From contig NZ_CP020694.1 of assembly GCF_003611275.1 (NCBI RefSeq), forward strand, positions 310,001 to 374,000: a DNA stretch of 64,000 nt, given 5' to 3'. Shown piece after piece: positions 51,542 to 60,629 of this stretch. Position numbers and translations under genes: made by a program. Each line of letters starts with the position of its first letter. The first letter of the stretch is position 1. The notes beneath the pieces are model-generated. The model saw only the letters and a program-made list of their open reading frames with translations, was not told the origin of the DNA and searched no databases. The DNA comes from Sulfitobacter sp. D7. Lineage in GTDB: Bacteria; Pseudomonadota; Alphaproteobacteria; Rhodobacterales; Rhodobacteraceae.

Positions 51542-52030
51542 TTACATATTGTCCAGCAGTGCTTCGCCGCCGGAAATCTCGCAGGTGCCGGGGCTTTCCT
51601 CGGGCTGCCACAGTGTCACCTTGCCGTCTTCGACGAGCATCGCATAGCGTTTGGACCGGCCGACCAGCCCGGCACCTTCGGCGTCGAACTCCATGCCGAT
51701 GGCGCGGGTGAATGCGCTGCTGGCGTCGGCCAACATGGTGATCCCGGCCTCACTCGCGCCGGTCGCTTCGCCCCACGCTTTCATCACGAAAGGGTCGTTG
51801 CAGGAGACGCAGATCACCTCATCCACGCCTTTGGCGTCGAACTGATCTTTGGTGCGCACGAAGCTCGGCACATGGGCAGAGTGGCAGGTGGGCGTGAACG
51901 CACCCGGCACGGCAAAGATCACCACTTTGCGGCCCTTGAGCTTGTCGGCCATCTGTACCGGCTCGGGCCCATCCGCGCCCATCTGAACCAGTTTCGCGTC
52001 CGGCAGCGTCGAACCTTGAGAAATCGTCAT
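51542..52030 (-). CDS. Peroxiredoxin, Prx5-type
   Basis: A 162-residue thiol peroxidase of the AhpC/TSA Prx5 subgroup. The peroxidatic cysteine is Cys49 in PGAFTPTCHSAHVPSF, the P-x-x-x-T-x-x-C motif. Cysteines also occur in VICVSCNDPF and in SPGTCEISGG, the latter a candidate resolving residue. It reduces hydrogen peroxide and alkyl peroxides, typically using glutaredoxin or thioredoxin. AGGAGAGG precedes ATG 52030. It is divergent from a ferredoxin reductase gene. Confidence 0.94.
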   Translation of the reverse strand: MTISQGSTLPDAKLVQMGADGPEPVQMADKLKGRKVVIFAVPGAFTPTCHSAHVPSFVRTKDQFDAKGVDEVICVSCNDPFVMKAWGEATGASEAGITMLADASSAFTRAIGMEFDAEGAGLVGRSKRYAMLVEDGKVTLWQPEESPGTCEISGGEALLDNM

Positions 52031-52118
52031 GGGATAGCCTCTCCTGTCATTGCGGTTGTCTTGGGGCCAGATATAGGCTTTGACCGCGACTGAGACCAGA
52101 TCAATCGGGGGGTGGCAA

Positions 52119-53324
52119 ATGCAGCATGTGGTGGTGATCGGAGCCGGGCAGGCGGGGGCCTCTTGCGTGGCCAAACTGCGCAATGGCGGGTTTGAGGGCA
52201 AGATCACCCTGATCGGGGCCGAGCCTTGCCCGCCCTACCAACGGCCACCGCTGTCCAAAGGGTATCTGCTGGGCGATATGACACTGGAGCGGCTGTTTCT
52301 GCGGCCCGAGGCGTTCTATGCCGACCAAGGGATCGCGCTCAAGACCGATTGCCGCGTTACCGCGATTGACCCCGAGGCGCGCGTTCTGAGCACGACCGAG
52401 GGCGAGGTCGCCTATGACGAACTGGTGTTCGCTACCGGCTCCCTCCCGCGTCGGCTGCCAGCGGCGATTGGCGGGGATCTGAAAGGCGTCTTTACCGTGC
52501 GTGATCTGGCGGATGTGGATGCCATGGCGCCGCGTTTCGTGAAGGGCGCGAAGGTTCTGATCGTCGGCGGTGGCTACATCGGGCTGGAAGCCGCGGCTGT
52601 CGCGGCCAAGCTGGGGCTTGAGGTCACGCTGGTGGAAATGGCCGACCGCATCCTGCAGCGCGTCGCAGCGCCCGAGACCAGTGATTATTTCCGCGCCCTG
52701 CATGAAGGCCACGGCGTGACCCTGCGCGAAGGCGTGGGGCTGGAGCGGCTGTTGGGCGAAGGCCACGTCACCGGCGCACGGCTGAGCGAAGGGACAGAGA
52801 TTGCCGCCGATTTCGTCATCACCGGCGTGGGCATCGAGCCCGACATCGCGTTGGCCAAAGCAGCAGGGATCGAGATCGACAACGGCATCAAGGTCGACGC
52901 GCAGGGCCGCACGAGTGTGCCGGGCATCTGGGCGGCGGGGGATTGCACCTCTTTCCCCTATCGCGGCGGGCGTATCCGGCTGGAAAGCGTGCCCAATGCC
53001 ATCGATCAGGCCGAGGTGGTCGCTGAAAATATCCTCGGCGCGGGTAAGGAATACATCGCCAAACCGTGGTTCTGGTCGGACCAATATGACGTGAAACTGC
53101 AAATCGCCGGGCTGAACGCAGGCTATGACCGCGTGATCACCCGCCTTGGCGAAGGCAGCGCGTCGTTCTGGTACTACCTTGGCGAAACGTTGCTGGCCGT
53201 CGATGCCGCGAACGATCCGCGCGGCTATATGGTGGGCAAACGGCTGATCGAAGCGGGAAAATCGCCAGACCCGGCTTTGGTCGCGGACTCTCAGACAGAC
53301 CTAAAGGCATTGCTGAAACCATGA
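52119..53324 (+). CDS. NAD(P)/FAD-dependent ferredoxin (rubredoxin) reductase-like oxidoreductase
   Basis: A 401-residue flavoprotein like BphA4/putidaredoxin reductase. The FAD motif is VVVIGAGQAGASC (residues 4-16), the NAD motif is VLIVGGGYIGLEAA (about 147-160), the second FAD motif is GIWAAGDCTSF, and the C-terminal dimerisation domain with WFWSDQYDVKLQIAGL is diagnostic. It passes electrons from NAD(P)H to a ferredoxin; the partner is not adjacent. The start at 52119 follows a GGGGGTGG site. It overlaps rsmD by ATGA. Confidence 0.9.
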   Translation: MQHVVVIGAGQAGASCVAKLRNGGFEGKITLIGAEPCPPYQRPPLSKGYLLGDMTLERLFLRPEAFYADQGIALKTDCRVTAIDPEARVLSTTEGEVAYDELVFATGSLPRRLPAAIGGDLKGVFTVRDLADVDAMAPRFVKGAKVLIVGGGYIGLEAAAVAAKLGLEVTLVEMADRILQRVAAPETSDYFRALHEGHGVTLREGVGLERLLGEGHVTGARLSEGTEIAADFVITGVGIEPDIALAKAAGIEIDNGIKVDAQGRTSVPGIWAAGDCTSFPYRGGRIRLESVPNAIDQAEVVAENILGAGKEYIAKPWFWSDQYDVKLQIAGLNAGYDRVITRLGEGSASFWYYLGETLLAVDAANDPRGYMVGKRLIEAGKSPDPALVADSQTDLKALLKP

Positions 53325-53878
53325 GGATTATCGCTGGGAAATACCGTGGCCGACCGCTTGCCGCGCTTGGCAAGGGCGACGCCGGGGCGCATCTGCGACC
53401 GACCTCCGACCGGGTGCGCGAGAGCCTTTTTTCGATGTTGACCCATCACGATGTGATCGAGGGCGCGCGGGTGTTGGACCTGTTCGCAGGCACCGGCGCG
53501 CTTGGGTTCGAGGCCCTGTCGCGCGGTGCTGTGTCGGTCTGCTTTGTTGAGAATGGCCGGACAGGCCAGCAGTTGATCGGGGAGAATGTGCGCAAACTGG
53601 AGGCGGAGGCGGAAACGCGGCTGCTGCGCAATGACGCGACGCGGCTGGGGCCATGCGCGCAGGACCCTTTCGATCTGGTCTTCCTTGACCCGCCCTATGG
53701 CAAATCCTTGGGGCAAAAGGCGCTTGTTGCGGCAGCCGAAGGCGGCTGGCTTGCACCCGGCGCGATGATCGTTTGGGAGGAAAGCGCACCCATACACGCG
53801 CCCGTGGGATTCGCCCGGATCGACACGCGCAAATACGGCGATACCCATGTGACGCTGCTGCAAAGGGCTGCAAGCTAA
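53321..53878 (+). CDS. rsmD: 16S rRNA (guanine966-N2)-methyltransferase RsmD
   Basis: A 185-residue SAM-dependent enzyme modifying G966 of 16S rRNA. It has the start MRIIAGKYRGRPLA, LRPTSDRVRESLFSML, the SAM loop VLDLFAGTGALGFEALSRGA, and the catalytic DPPYGKSL (in place of NPPY). Length is usual. The start overlaps the stop of the reductase gene. The next gene, of the iron locus, begins 130 bases later and likely has its own promoter. Confidence 0.95.
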   Translation: MRIIAGKYRGRPLAALGKGDAGAHLRPTSDRVRESLFSMLTHHDVIEGARVLDLFAGTGALGFEALSRGAVSVCFVENGRTGQQLIGENVRKLEAEAETRLLRNDATRLGPCAQDPFDLVFLDPPYGKSLGQKALVAAAEGGWLAPGAMIVWEESAPIHAPVGFARIDTRKYGDTHVTLLQRAAS

Positions 53879-54008
53879 CGGCTTTTTGCCGAGCGCTATC
53901 CCCTCTCAGGTTGATCCTTGTCTTTTCCGACAGAATAAGTCACCTATTGCCCGAAGGCCCGGCGCGCCCTGCGTCGGGACCAAGGTGATTTTCCAGGAAG
54001 GACATTCG

Positions 54009-55271
54009 ATGCGCCTCAAAGCGACCACGGCCATTGCGCTGATCACATGCGCCGCCGCTCCGGCATTTGCACAAGACAAGGCCGAGGTGCTTGGCACCTA
54101 TGCCAACATCGCGCAGGCGGGCTACGAAGACAGCCTGACCACCGCGCAGACGCTGCAAACCGCCGTCGAGACGCTGATCGCCACCCCCTCGGCCGAAGCG
54201 CTTCAGGCTGCGAAAACCGCATGGCTGGCCGCCCGCGTGCCCTACCAGCAGACCGAGGTCTTCCGCTTTGGCAACGCCATCGTCGATGACTGGGAAGGCA
54301 AGGTAAACGCTTGGCCGCTGGACGAAGGTCTGATCGACTATGTCGACGCCTCCTATGGCGGCGAGACGGATGAAAACCAATTGGCGGTTCTGAACGTCAT
54401 CGCCAACCCGACCTTCACGCTGGGCGGGGAAGAGGTGGACGCCGCCGAGATCACGCCTGCGCTCCTCGAAGGGCAGTTGCATGAGGCGGGCGCGGTCGAA
54501 GCCAATGTCGCCACCGGCTACCACGCCATCGAATTCCTACTCTGGGGCCAAGACCTGAACGGGACTGAGCATGGCGCGGGCAACCGCCCTTGGACCGACT
54601 ACGCAACCGGCGAAGACTGCACCGGCGACAACTGCGACCGCCGTGGGCAATACCTGAAAGCCGCGACCGATCTGCTGGTCAGCGATCTGGAATGGATGGC
54701 CGGTCAATGGGCCGATGGCGGTGAGGCACGCGCCGCCGTGCTGGCAGACGACGATGCCGGGATCGACGCGATCCTGACTGGCATGGGCTCGCTCTCCTAC
54801 GGTGAGCAGGCGGGTGAGCGGATGAAGCTGGGCGTCATGCTTAACGACCCCGAAGAAGAGCACGACTGCTTCTCGGACAACACGCACAACAGCCACTATT
54901 ACGACGGTTTGGGCGTGCGGAACGTCTATCTGGGCGAATACCTGCGCGTCGATGGCCGCGTGGTCTCCGGCGCATCGCTGTCTGACCTCGTGGCCAGCGC
55001 CGATGCCAGCGTCGACGAAGACCTGCGCGCCAAGCTGAACGCCTCCATGGTGGAACTGGGCCAGATCAAAACCGCCGCCGAAGCGGGTTTCAGCTATGAC
55101 ATGATGCTTGAGCGCGGCAATGCCGAAGGCGAAGCGCTGATCATGGGCGCGGTCGATGCGCTGGTGAACCAGACCCGCGCCATCGAGCGTGCCGTGACGG
55201 TTCTGGGCGGTGACGAAATCGCCTTTGAAGGCTCCGACAGCCTCGACGCGCCGGAGGCGGTCTTCCAGTAA
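54009..55271 (+). CDS. Imelysin family protein (iron-related, periplasmic), first copy
   Basis: A 420-residue exported imelysin-domain protein (M75-like) with signal peptide MRLKATTAIALITCAAAPAFA. The family motif GxHxxE is present as GYHAIEFLLWG, followed by NRPWTDYATGEDCTGDNCDRRG with cysteines. Such proteins bind iron or haem in the periplasm or at the outer membrane, and are induced by iron limitation. A GGAAGGA site precedes ATG 54009. It heads a six-gene cluster with bacterioferritin, its ferredoxin, a di-haem DUF1111 protein, a second imelysin and DUF1513, a strong sign of iron uptake and storage. Confidence 0.92.
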   Translation: MRLKATTAIALITCAAAPAFAQDKAEVLGTYANIAQAGYEDSLTTAQTLQTAVETLIATPSAEALQAAKTAWLAARVPYQQTEVFRFGNAIVDDWEGKVNAWPLDEGLIDYVDASYGGETDENQLAVLNVIANPTFTLGGEEVDAAEITPALLEGQLHEAGAVEANVATGYHAIEFLLWGQDLNGTEHGAGNRPWTDYATGEDCTGDNCDRRGQYLKAATDLLVSDLEWMAGQWADGGEARAAVLADDDAGIDAILTGMGSLSYGEQAGERMKLGVMLNDPEEEHDCFSDNTHNSHYYDGLGVRNVYLGEYLRVDGRVVSGASLSDLVASADASVDEDLRAKLNASMVELGQIKTAAEAGFSYDMMLERGNAEGEALIMGAVDALVNQTRAIERAVTVLGGDEIAFEGSDSLDAPEAVFQ

Positions 55272-55332
55272 TCCTAACCCTTCCTCTGGGCCGCTGCGGC
55301 GGCCCGGGGCCAGCCAAGGAATACGCAAAACC

Positions 55333-55581
55333 ATGATTGTTTGTCACTGTCAGAACATCACCGATCGCGACATCAACAATGCCATCGACTGGATGCGCGC
55401 CTCTGATGCGCGCACGGTCATTACTGCGGGCAAAATCTACCGTGCCTTGGGCAAAGCAGCCGATTGTGGCGGTTGCATGCCTCTGTTCTTGTCTACCATG
55501 CGCGGAAATGGCAACTTTTCCGTGCCTGTGCTGACAACCACTCTAAGTCAGGCAAAACCAAACAAGGAGACAGGTTCATGA
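55333..55581 (+). CDS. bfd: Bacterioferritin-associated ferredoxin Bfd
   Basis: An 82-residue [2Fe-2S] protein. The four cluster cysteines appear as CxC at the start ([14 protein letters not shown]) and CxxC further on (AADCGGCMP), the BFD-type pattern. It delivers electrons to bacterioferritin so that stored iron can be released. Its stop overlaps the bfr start (ATGA), which fits joint production. The C-terminal tail after the cluster is polar and may be flexible. Confidence 0.95.
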   Translation: MIVCHCQNITDRDINNAIDWMRASDARTVITAGKIYRALGKAADCGGCMPLFLSTMRGNGNFSVPVLTTTLSQAKPNKETGS

Positions 55582-56063
55582 AGGGCGACGACAAGGTCAT
55601 CGAATATCTCAACGCGGCATTGCGCAGCGAATTGACAGCCGTGAGCCAGTACTGGCTGCATTACCGGCTGCAAGAAGACTGGGGCTATGGTCGGCTTGCC
55701 GATAAATCGCGCGAGGAAAGCATCGAAGAGATGAACCACGCCGACAAGCTGATCGAACGGATCATCTTCCTTGAAGGGCACCCCAACCTGCAAAAGCTGG
55801 ACGCGCTGCGCATCGGTGAAACGGTCAAGGAATGTCTTGAGTCCGATCTAGCCGCCGAACATGAGGCCCGCACCCTGTACATTGAGGCGCGCAATCACTG
55901 CGATCAGGTGGGCGATTACGTCTCAAAGAACCTGTTCGAGGAATTGATTGCCGACGAGGAAGGGCATATCGACTTCCTCGAAACTCAATTGTCGCTTCAG
56001 GCCGAACTGGGCGAGGCCGTCTACGGCCAGCTTCAAGCCAAGCCGACAGACGACAGCAAGTAA
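55578..56063 (+). CDS. bfr: Bacterioferritin
   Basis: A 161-residue iron-storage subunit. The ferroxidase glutamates and histidines are in [41 protein letters not shown] and [14 protein letters not shown]; the methionine in EEMNHAD is the haem ligand of the two-subunit site. Twenty-four subunits form a shell storing ferric iron. Translation is coupled with bfd. A hairpin lies between it and the next gene. Confidence 0.96.
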   Translation: MKGDDKVIEYLNAALRSELTAVSQYWLHYRLQEDWGYGRLADKSREESIEEMNHADKLIERIIFLEGHPNLQKLDALRIGETVKECLESDLAAEHEARTLYIEARNHCDQVGDYVSKNLFEELIADEEGHIDFLETQLSLQAELGEAVYGQLQAKPTDDSK

Positions 56064-56071
56064 CTTCGACT

Positions 56072-56095
56072 GGCAGGCCCGGTTTTGGGCCTGCC
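56072..56095 (+). terminator. Hairpin between bfr and the DUF1111 gene
   Basis: A perfect 9-bp stem GGCAGGCCC/GGGCCTGCC with a 6-base loop begins nine bases after the bfr stop and 20 bases before the next start. No T run follows, so it may attenuate or stabilise rather than fully end transcription. Confidence 0.55.
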
Positions 56096-56114
56096 GCTAT
56101 CCAAGGCATTCCCC

Positions 56115-57656
56115 ATGCGATTCCTCATTCCGATGCTCACGGCGGCCGCCGCGAGCATGGCCGCCGCCGCCCCGCAAGCACTGGAGGAACCGCATCTCAA
56201 GGTGATCCCCCGCACCGCAGAAGAGACCGCCCGGATCGCCAAGGTCATCGCCCCCGCGAAAGAGTTTGATAAGCCCGAGCCGTTTGAGATTAATCCTGCA
56301 GGCGCCGCCACGGTCAGCCCGCGCGGCAATGCCGATGCGTTCTCGCTGCCCTCGGGCAACATTCCCTTTGAGCGTGAGTTGGATTTCAAGGTCGGCAATG
56401 GGCTGTTCAAAAAGCTCTGGGTGTCGTCGCCGTCTTCGACGCTGGCCTCTGACGGGCTGGGGCCGCTCTTTAACGCGCGCTCTTGCCAACGCTGCCACCT
56501 GAAAGACGGGCGCGGCCATCCCCCCGAGGGGCCGGAGGATGACGCGGTGTCGATGTTTCTGCGCATCTCGGTCCCCACCGCCCCCGAAGAGGCAATGAAC
56601 GAGATCGAGGCGTTCCTGCTTTCGGTGGGCGATACCACCCCCCGCACGCGGCCCGATCCGGTCTATGGCGGGCAATTGCAGGATTTCGGGGTGGCGGGGC
56701 ATCCGGCGGAATACCGGCTGGGCCTGCGCTATGAAGAGGTGGAGGTCGCGCTCTCCGAGGGAGAGACCGCCAGCCTGCGCCGCCCGACCTACAGTGCCGA
56801 AGACCTCGGGTATGGCCCCTTGGCCGAGGGCGCGATGCTCAGCCCCCGTGTAGCCCCGCCGATGATCGGTTTGGGCCTGCTCGAAGCGATCCCAGCCGCA
56901 GATATCTTGGCCCTCGCGGACCCCGAAGACGCCGACGGCGATGGTATCTCTGGTCGGGCGCAGATCGTCTGGTCCTTTGAGCACGCGCGCCCGATGTTGG
57001 GCCGTTTCGGCTGGAAATCCGGCGCACCGACGATCCGCGAACAATCCGCCAGCGCCTTTGCAGGCGACATCGGCATTTCCTCCCTCATCTTCGATGCGGC
57101 ATGGGGCGATTGCACCACCGAGCAAACCGCCTGCCGCGATGCCCCGCATGGGAACGGTGACGCGCGCGGGGCAGAGATCGACGCCGAAGGGCTGGATCTG
57201 GTGACCTTTTACAGCCGCAACCTTGCCGTGCCCGCCCGCCGCGATGTCGGCGCACCTGAGGTGCTGCGCGGCAAGGCGGTGTTCCATGAGGTCGGCTGCA
57301 CCTCCTGTCACCAGCCGAAATTCGTGACCGAACGACTGGAGGATCAGCCCGAGCAAAGCTTTCAACTGATCTGGCCGATGACCGATCTTTTGCTCCATAA
57401 CATGGGCGAAGGGCTGGCCGACAACCGCCCCGAGGGCCGCGCGAATGGGCGCGAATGGCGCACCGCGCCGCTTTGGGGCATCGGCTTGACCGAACAGGTT
57501 AACGGGCATACCCAATTCCTGCACGACGGGCGCGCGCGGTCGCTGCTCGAAGCGGTGCTCTGGCACGGCGGCGAAGCCCAGCCCGCCCGTGATGCCGTGG
57601 CGGAGATGCCCAAAGCCGACCGTGACGCCCTGATCCGCTATCTGGAGAGCCTCTGA
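56115..57656 (+). CDS. Di-haem c-type cytochrome, DUF1111 family thiol oxidoreductase-like
   Basis: A 513-residue exported protein with signal peptide MRFLIPMLTAAAASMAAAAP. Two CxxCH haem-binding motifs are seen, CQRCH near residue 130 and CTSCH near residue 395, in the MauG/CcpA-like di-haem arrangement of DUF1111. In iron loci the family often accompanies imelysins and may oxidise iron or move electrons in the periplasm. Its stop overlaps the next start (TGATG). AAGG precedes the start. Confidence 0.9.
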   Translation: MRFLIPMLTAAAASMAAAAPQALEEPHLKVIPRTAEETARIAKVIAPAKEFDKPEPFEINPAGAATVSPRGNADAFSLPSGNIPFERELDFKVGNGLFKKLWVSSPSSTLASDGLGPLFNARSCQRCHLKDGRGHPPEGPEDDAVSMFLRISVPTAPEEAMNEIEAFLLSVGDTTPRTRPDPVYGGQLQDFGVAGHPAEYRLGLRYEEVEVALSEGETASLRRPTYSAEDLGYGPLAEGAMLSPRVAPPMIGLGLLEAIPAADILALADPEDADGDGISGRAQIVWSFEHARPMLGRFGWKSGAPTIREQSASAFAGDIGISSLIFDAAWGDCTTEQTACRDAPHGNGDARGAEIDAEGLDLVTFYSRNLAVPARRDVGAPEVLRGKAVFHEVGCTSCHQPKFVTERLEDQPEQSFQLIWPMTDLLLHNMGEGLADNRPEGRANGREWRTAPLWGIGLTEQVNGHTQFLHDGRARSLLEAVLWHGGEAQPARDAVAEMPKADRDALIRYLESL

Positions 57657-58642
57657 TGCGCAGCCTGCTTACCGCCACATTCCTTCTGACCGCCGCCCCC
57701 GCCCTCGCCGGGGTGGAGGAGGTGATCCAAGACCACGCGCTGCCCGGCACCGCCCGTTTCGCCTCTGCCACTGCGGCGCTCGACGCTGCAGCGCAGGCCA
57801 ATTGCACCGACACGGCCCTGCGCCCGGCCTATCAAGAGGCTTTCGACGCATGGCTCGGCATCGCGCATCTGACTCTTGGCCCGCTAGAGGAAGACGGGCG
57901 CGGGCTGGCCATCGCCTTTTGGCCCGACACGCGCGGCATGGTGGGGCGCAGCGTGGCGCGACTGGTGGCCGAAGAAGACCCGATCGCGACAAGCGGGGAT
58001 TACGCCGAAGTCTCCATCGCCGCGCGGGGGCTCTTTGCGCTGGAACGGCTGCTTTATGACGATGACTTCGCAGGCTACGGGGCCGAGAGCTATAGCTGCG
58101 CATTGGCCCGCGCGATGGCGGTCGACCTGGCCAATTTGGGCCGCGAGGTCGACACCGCTTGGCGAGAGGATTTCGCCGCCGCGCTCCGCAGCGCCGGGGA
58201 GGTGGGCAATGACCGTTTCCTCAGCCCGCGCGAGGCATCGCAGGCGCTTTACACGGCTTTGGCAACCGGGCTCGAATTTGTCGCGGACCAACGTCTAGGC
58301 CGCCCGATGGGCAGTTTTGATGCGCCGAAGCCGCAGGTGGCCGAGGCGCGCCGTTCGGGCCGCAGCCTGCGCAATGTGGTGTTGTCACTCGAAGCATTGC
58401 AGGGTCTAGCCGACACGCTGTCGGACGCCGCTACCCCCAAAACCGACGCCACATTCGACCGCGCCTTGAGCGCCGCGCGCGTGTTGGAGGACCCCGTCTT
58501 TGCCGGGGTGGCCGACCCGATAAGCCGTATCCGGGTCGAGGCGCTGCAAAATGATGTGCGGGCCATTGCCGAGGCCGTGAGCGCTGAGATCGCCCCGGCG
58601 CTTGGCGTTTCCGTCGGGTTCAACTCGGCGGACGGCGATTGA
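57656..58642 (+). CDS. Imelysin family protein, second divergent copy
   Basis: A 328-residue exported protein with signal peptide MRSLLTATFLLTAAPALA and the helical imelysin fold seen as AYQEAFDAWLGIAHLTLGPL, LAIAFWPDTRGMVGRSVARL and FAALERLLYDD-type segments. It lacks a clear GxHxxE motif, so its metal site, if any, differs from that of the first copy. Located between the di-haem and DUF1513 genes with one-base overlaps on both sides. Probably periplasmic and iron-related; its precise role is unknown. Confidence 0.85.
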   Translation: MRSLLTATFLLTAAPALAGVEEVIQDHALPGTARFASATAALDAAAQANCTDTALRPAYQEAFDAWLGIAHLTLGPLEEDGRGLAIAFWPDTRGMVGRSVARLVAEEDPIATSGDYAEVSIAARGLFALERLLYDDDFAGYGAESYSCALARAMAVDLANLGREVDTAWREDFAAALRSAGEVGNDRFLSPREASQALYTALATGLEFVADQRLGRPMGSFDAPKPQVAEARRSGRSLRNVVLSLEALQGLADTLSDAATPKTDATFDRALSAARVLEDPVFAGVADPISRIRVEALQNDVRAIAEAVSAEIAPALGVSVGFNSADGD

Positions 58643-59718
58643 TGCCCTCGCGCCGCCACTTCCTTGCGGGTCTCGCCGCCGCGTCGAGCTTGCCGGCGAT
58701 GGGTTGGGCCGCCGCTGGCAGCCCTGCCTACCTTGCCGCCGCGCGTGACCCTTCGGGGGCCTATGCGCTTTTCGGGCTGGACGGGACGGGCCACGACATT
58801 TTCCGGATTCCGTTGCCCGACCGGGGCCATGCCGCCGCCGCGCATCCCACGGCGCCCGAGGCCGTGGCCTTTGCCCGCCGCCCGGGGCGGTTTGCACTGG
58901 TGATCGACTGCGTGAAGGGCCGTGTCGCCCATCGCCTCGACGCGCCGGAGGGGCGGCATTTCTACGGACATGGGGCGTTTTTGCAGGGCGGGGCCATCCT
59001 CGCCACCAGCGAGAATGAGATCGACACGGGCGAAGGGCGCATCGGCCTGTGGTCCCGTGCCGAGGGCTATGCCCGGATCGGAGAGATCGCCTCAGGCGGG
59101 GTCGGCCCGCATGAAATCCGCCGCTTGGCCGAGGATGTGCTGGTGGTGGCCAATGGCGGCATCCGCACCCATCCCGACAGCGGCCGGGAGAAGCTGAACA
59201 TCGACGATATGCGGCCCAATCTGTCCTATGTCAGCCTCTCGGGCGAGATGCTGGAGCAGGTCGAACTGCCGGATGACCTGCACAAGAACTCGATCCGCCA
59301 TCTGGCCTTGGCGCCGGACGGGCAGGTGGCTTTTGCGATGCAATGGCAGGGGGAGCCGAACGACGCCGTGCCGTTGTTGGGCCTCCACCGGCGCGGGCAA
59401 AACCCGGTATTGGCCGAGGCCGATCTGGCCGAGCAAATCGCGATGCAGGGCTACGCGGGCAGCGTGGCATTCGCGGCAGATGGCGGGGCGGTCGGTATCA
59501 CCTCCCCCCGGGGCGGGCGGCTGCATCTGTTTGACAGCAAAGGTGATTTCCTTGCCAGCCACCGCCGTGCTGATGTCTGCGGGTTGGCGCCGGGGCGGGG
59601 CGGTTTCGTCGCCACGGATGGGCTGGGCGGTATCCTGTCGCTGCAAGAGGCGGCGCTGTCGCGGCTCACTACCGCCGCGCGGGCGTGGGACAACCATCTG
59701 GTTGCCATCGACGGATAG
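58642..59718 (+). CDS. DUF1513 family protein, Tat-exported
   Basis: A 358-residue protein of the DUF1513 family. The N-terminus MPSRRHFLAGLAAASSLPAMG is a twin-arginine signal. The mature part is a series of short strands such as GHGAFLQGGAILATSENEID and SGGVGPHEIRRLAEDVLVVANGGI, consistent with a beta-propeller. The Tat signal implies folding with a cofactor before export. It closes the iron cluster. Its biochemistry is unknown; by position it should aid iron handling. Confidence 0.88.
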   Translation: MPSRRHFLAGLAAASSLPAMGWAAAGSPAYLAAARDPSGAYALFGLDGTGHDIFRIPLPDRGHAAAAHPTAPEAVAFARRPGRFALVIDCVKGRVAHRLDAPEGRHFYGHGAFLQGGAILATSENEIDTGEGRIGLWSRAEGYARIGEIASGGVGPHEIRRLAEDVLVVANGGIRTHPDSGREKLNIDDMRPNLSYVSLSGEMLEQVELPDDLHKNSIRHLALAPDGQVAFAMQWQGEPNDAVPLLGLHRRGQNPVLAEADLAEQIAMQGYAGSVAFAADGGAVGITSPRGGRLHLFDSKGDFLASHRRADVCGLAPGRGGFVATDGLGGILSLQEAALSRLTTAARAWDNHLVAIDG

Positions 59719-59725
59719 GCGGGCG

Positions 59726-59750
59726 GGGGCACTGCCCCCACCGGGTTTTA
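59726..59750 (-). terminator. Hairpin between convergent DUF1513 and map genes
   Basis: GGGGGC-act-GCCCCC is followed by ACCGGGTTTTAG. The first hairpin resembles the opening of the intergenic element at 11213, but the GTATTTG core is not present. Confidence 0.55.
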
Positions 59751-60578
59751 GTCGGTCTTATACGTCGGGTGGAACAGCCCGCCCGGCGAGAGGGTGAAGA
59801 TCTCAACCCCGTCTTCGGTCACGCCGACCGAATGCTCAAACTGCGCCGACAGGGATTTGTCGCGGGTCACGGCGGTCCAATCGTCGGCGAGTGTCTTGGT
59901 CTCGGCCCGGCCAAGGTTCACCATCGGCTCAATGGTAAAGAACATGCCCGGCTCAAGCACAGCACCCGTGCCGGGGCGGCCATAGTGCAGCACGTTGGGC
60001 GGCGCGTGAAACACCTGCCCCAGTCCGTGACCGCAGAAATCGGTCACGACGGACATGCGGTGGCCTTCGACAAATGTCTGGATGGCATGGCCGATGTCGC
60101 CAAAGGTATTGCCCGGCTTCACCGCCTCGATCCCGTGCATCAGGCTGTCGTGGGTCACGTTGATCAACCGCTCGGCCTTGCGCGAAAGCTTGCCCGCCAC
60201 ATACATGCGGCTGGTGTCGCCGAACCAGCCATCGACGATCACGGTCACGTCGATGTTCAGGATGTCGCCGTCTTTCAGCTTCTTATCGCTGGGGATCCCG
60301 TGGCAGACCACATGGTTCACCGAGATGCAGCTGGCGTGCTGATAGCCTTTGTAGCCGATCGTCGCGGATTTCGCGCCGGCGGCGTTGACCTTCTCTTCGA
60401 TCAGGCGGTCAAGCTCTCCGGTGGTCTGACCGGGGAAGACATGCTCTGCGATCTCGTCGAGGATCGTGGCGGCCAGACGGCCCGCCGCTTGCATCCCGGC
60501 GTGATCCGAAGGCTCGTAAATGCGAATGCCGTCGCGTGTCTGGCGGCCTCGGTGTGCGTTGTTCACCGCTCTCTCCAT
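59748..60578 (-). CDS. map: Methionine aminopeptidase, type I
   Basis: A 276-residue metalloprotease that removes initiator methionines. The five metal ligands lie in NIDVTVIVDGWFGDTSRM (two Asp), CGHGLGQVFH (His), FTIEPMVNLG (Glu) and QFEHSVGVT (Glu). GYQHASCISVNHVVCHGIP is the usual substrate-pocket segment. ATG 60578 has an AGGAG site 11 bases upstream; a GTG at 60566 preceded by GGAGAG is an alternative. sfsA follows upstream on the same strand. Confidence 0.96.
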   Translation of the reverse strand: MERAVNNAHRGRQTRDGIRIYEPSDHAGMQAAGRLAATILDEIAEHVFPGQTTGELDRLIEEKVNAAGAKSATIGYKGYQHASCISVNHVVCHGIPSDKKLKDGDILNIDVTVIVDGWFGDTSRMYVAGKLSRKAERLINVTHDSLMHGIEAVKPGNTFGDIGHAIQTFVEGHRMSVVTDFCGHGLGQVFHAPPNVLHYGRPGTGAVLEPGMFFTIEPMVNLGRAETKTLADDWTAVTRDKSLSAQFEHSVGVTEDGVEIFTLSPGGLFHPTYKTD

Positions 60579-60629
60579 CCTTTTGTTCGCTCCTATTTAG
60601 CGTGGCTTTCCGGCAAGGGCCAGTGCAGC

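Noticed and set aside
53879-54008. Irr or RirA type iron box before the imelysin operon
   Set aside because: I found only GAC-N7-GTC near 53930, which does not fit an ICE-box or the TGA-N9-TCA pattern; no supported site.
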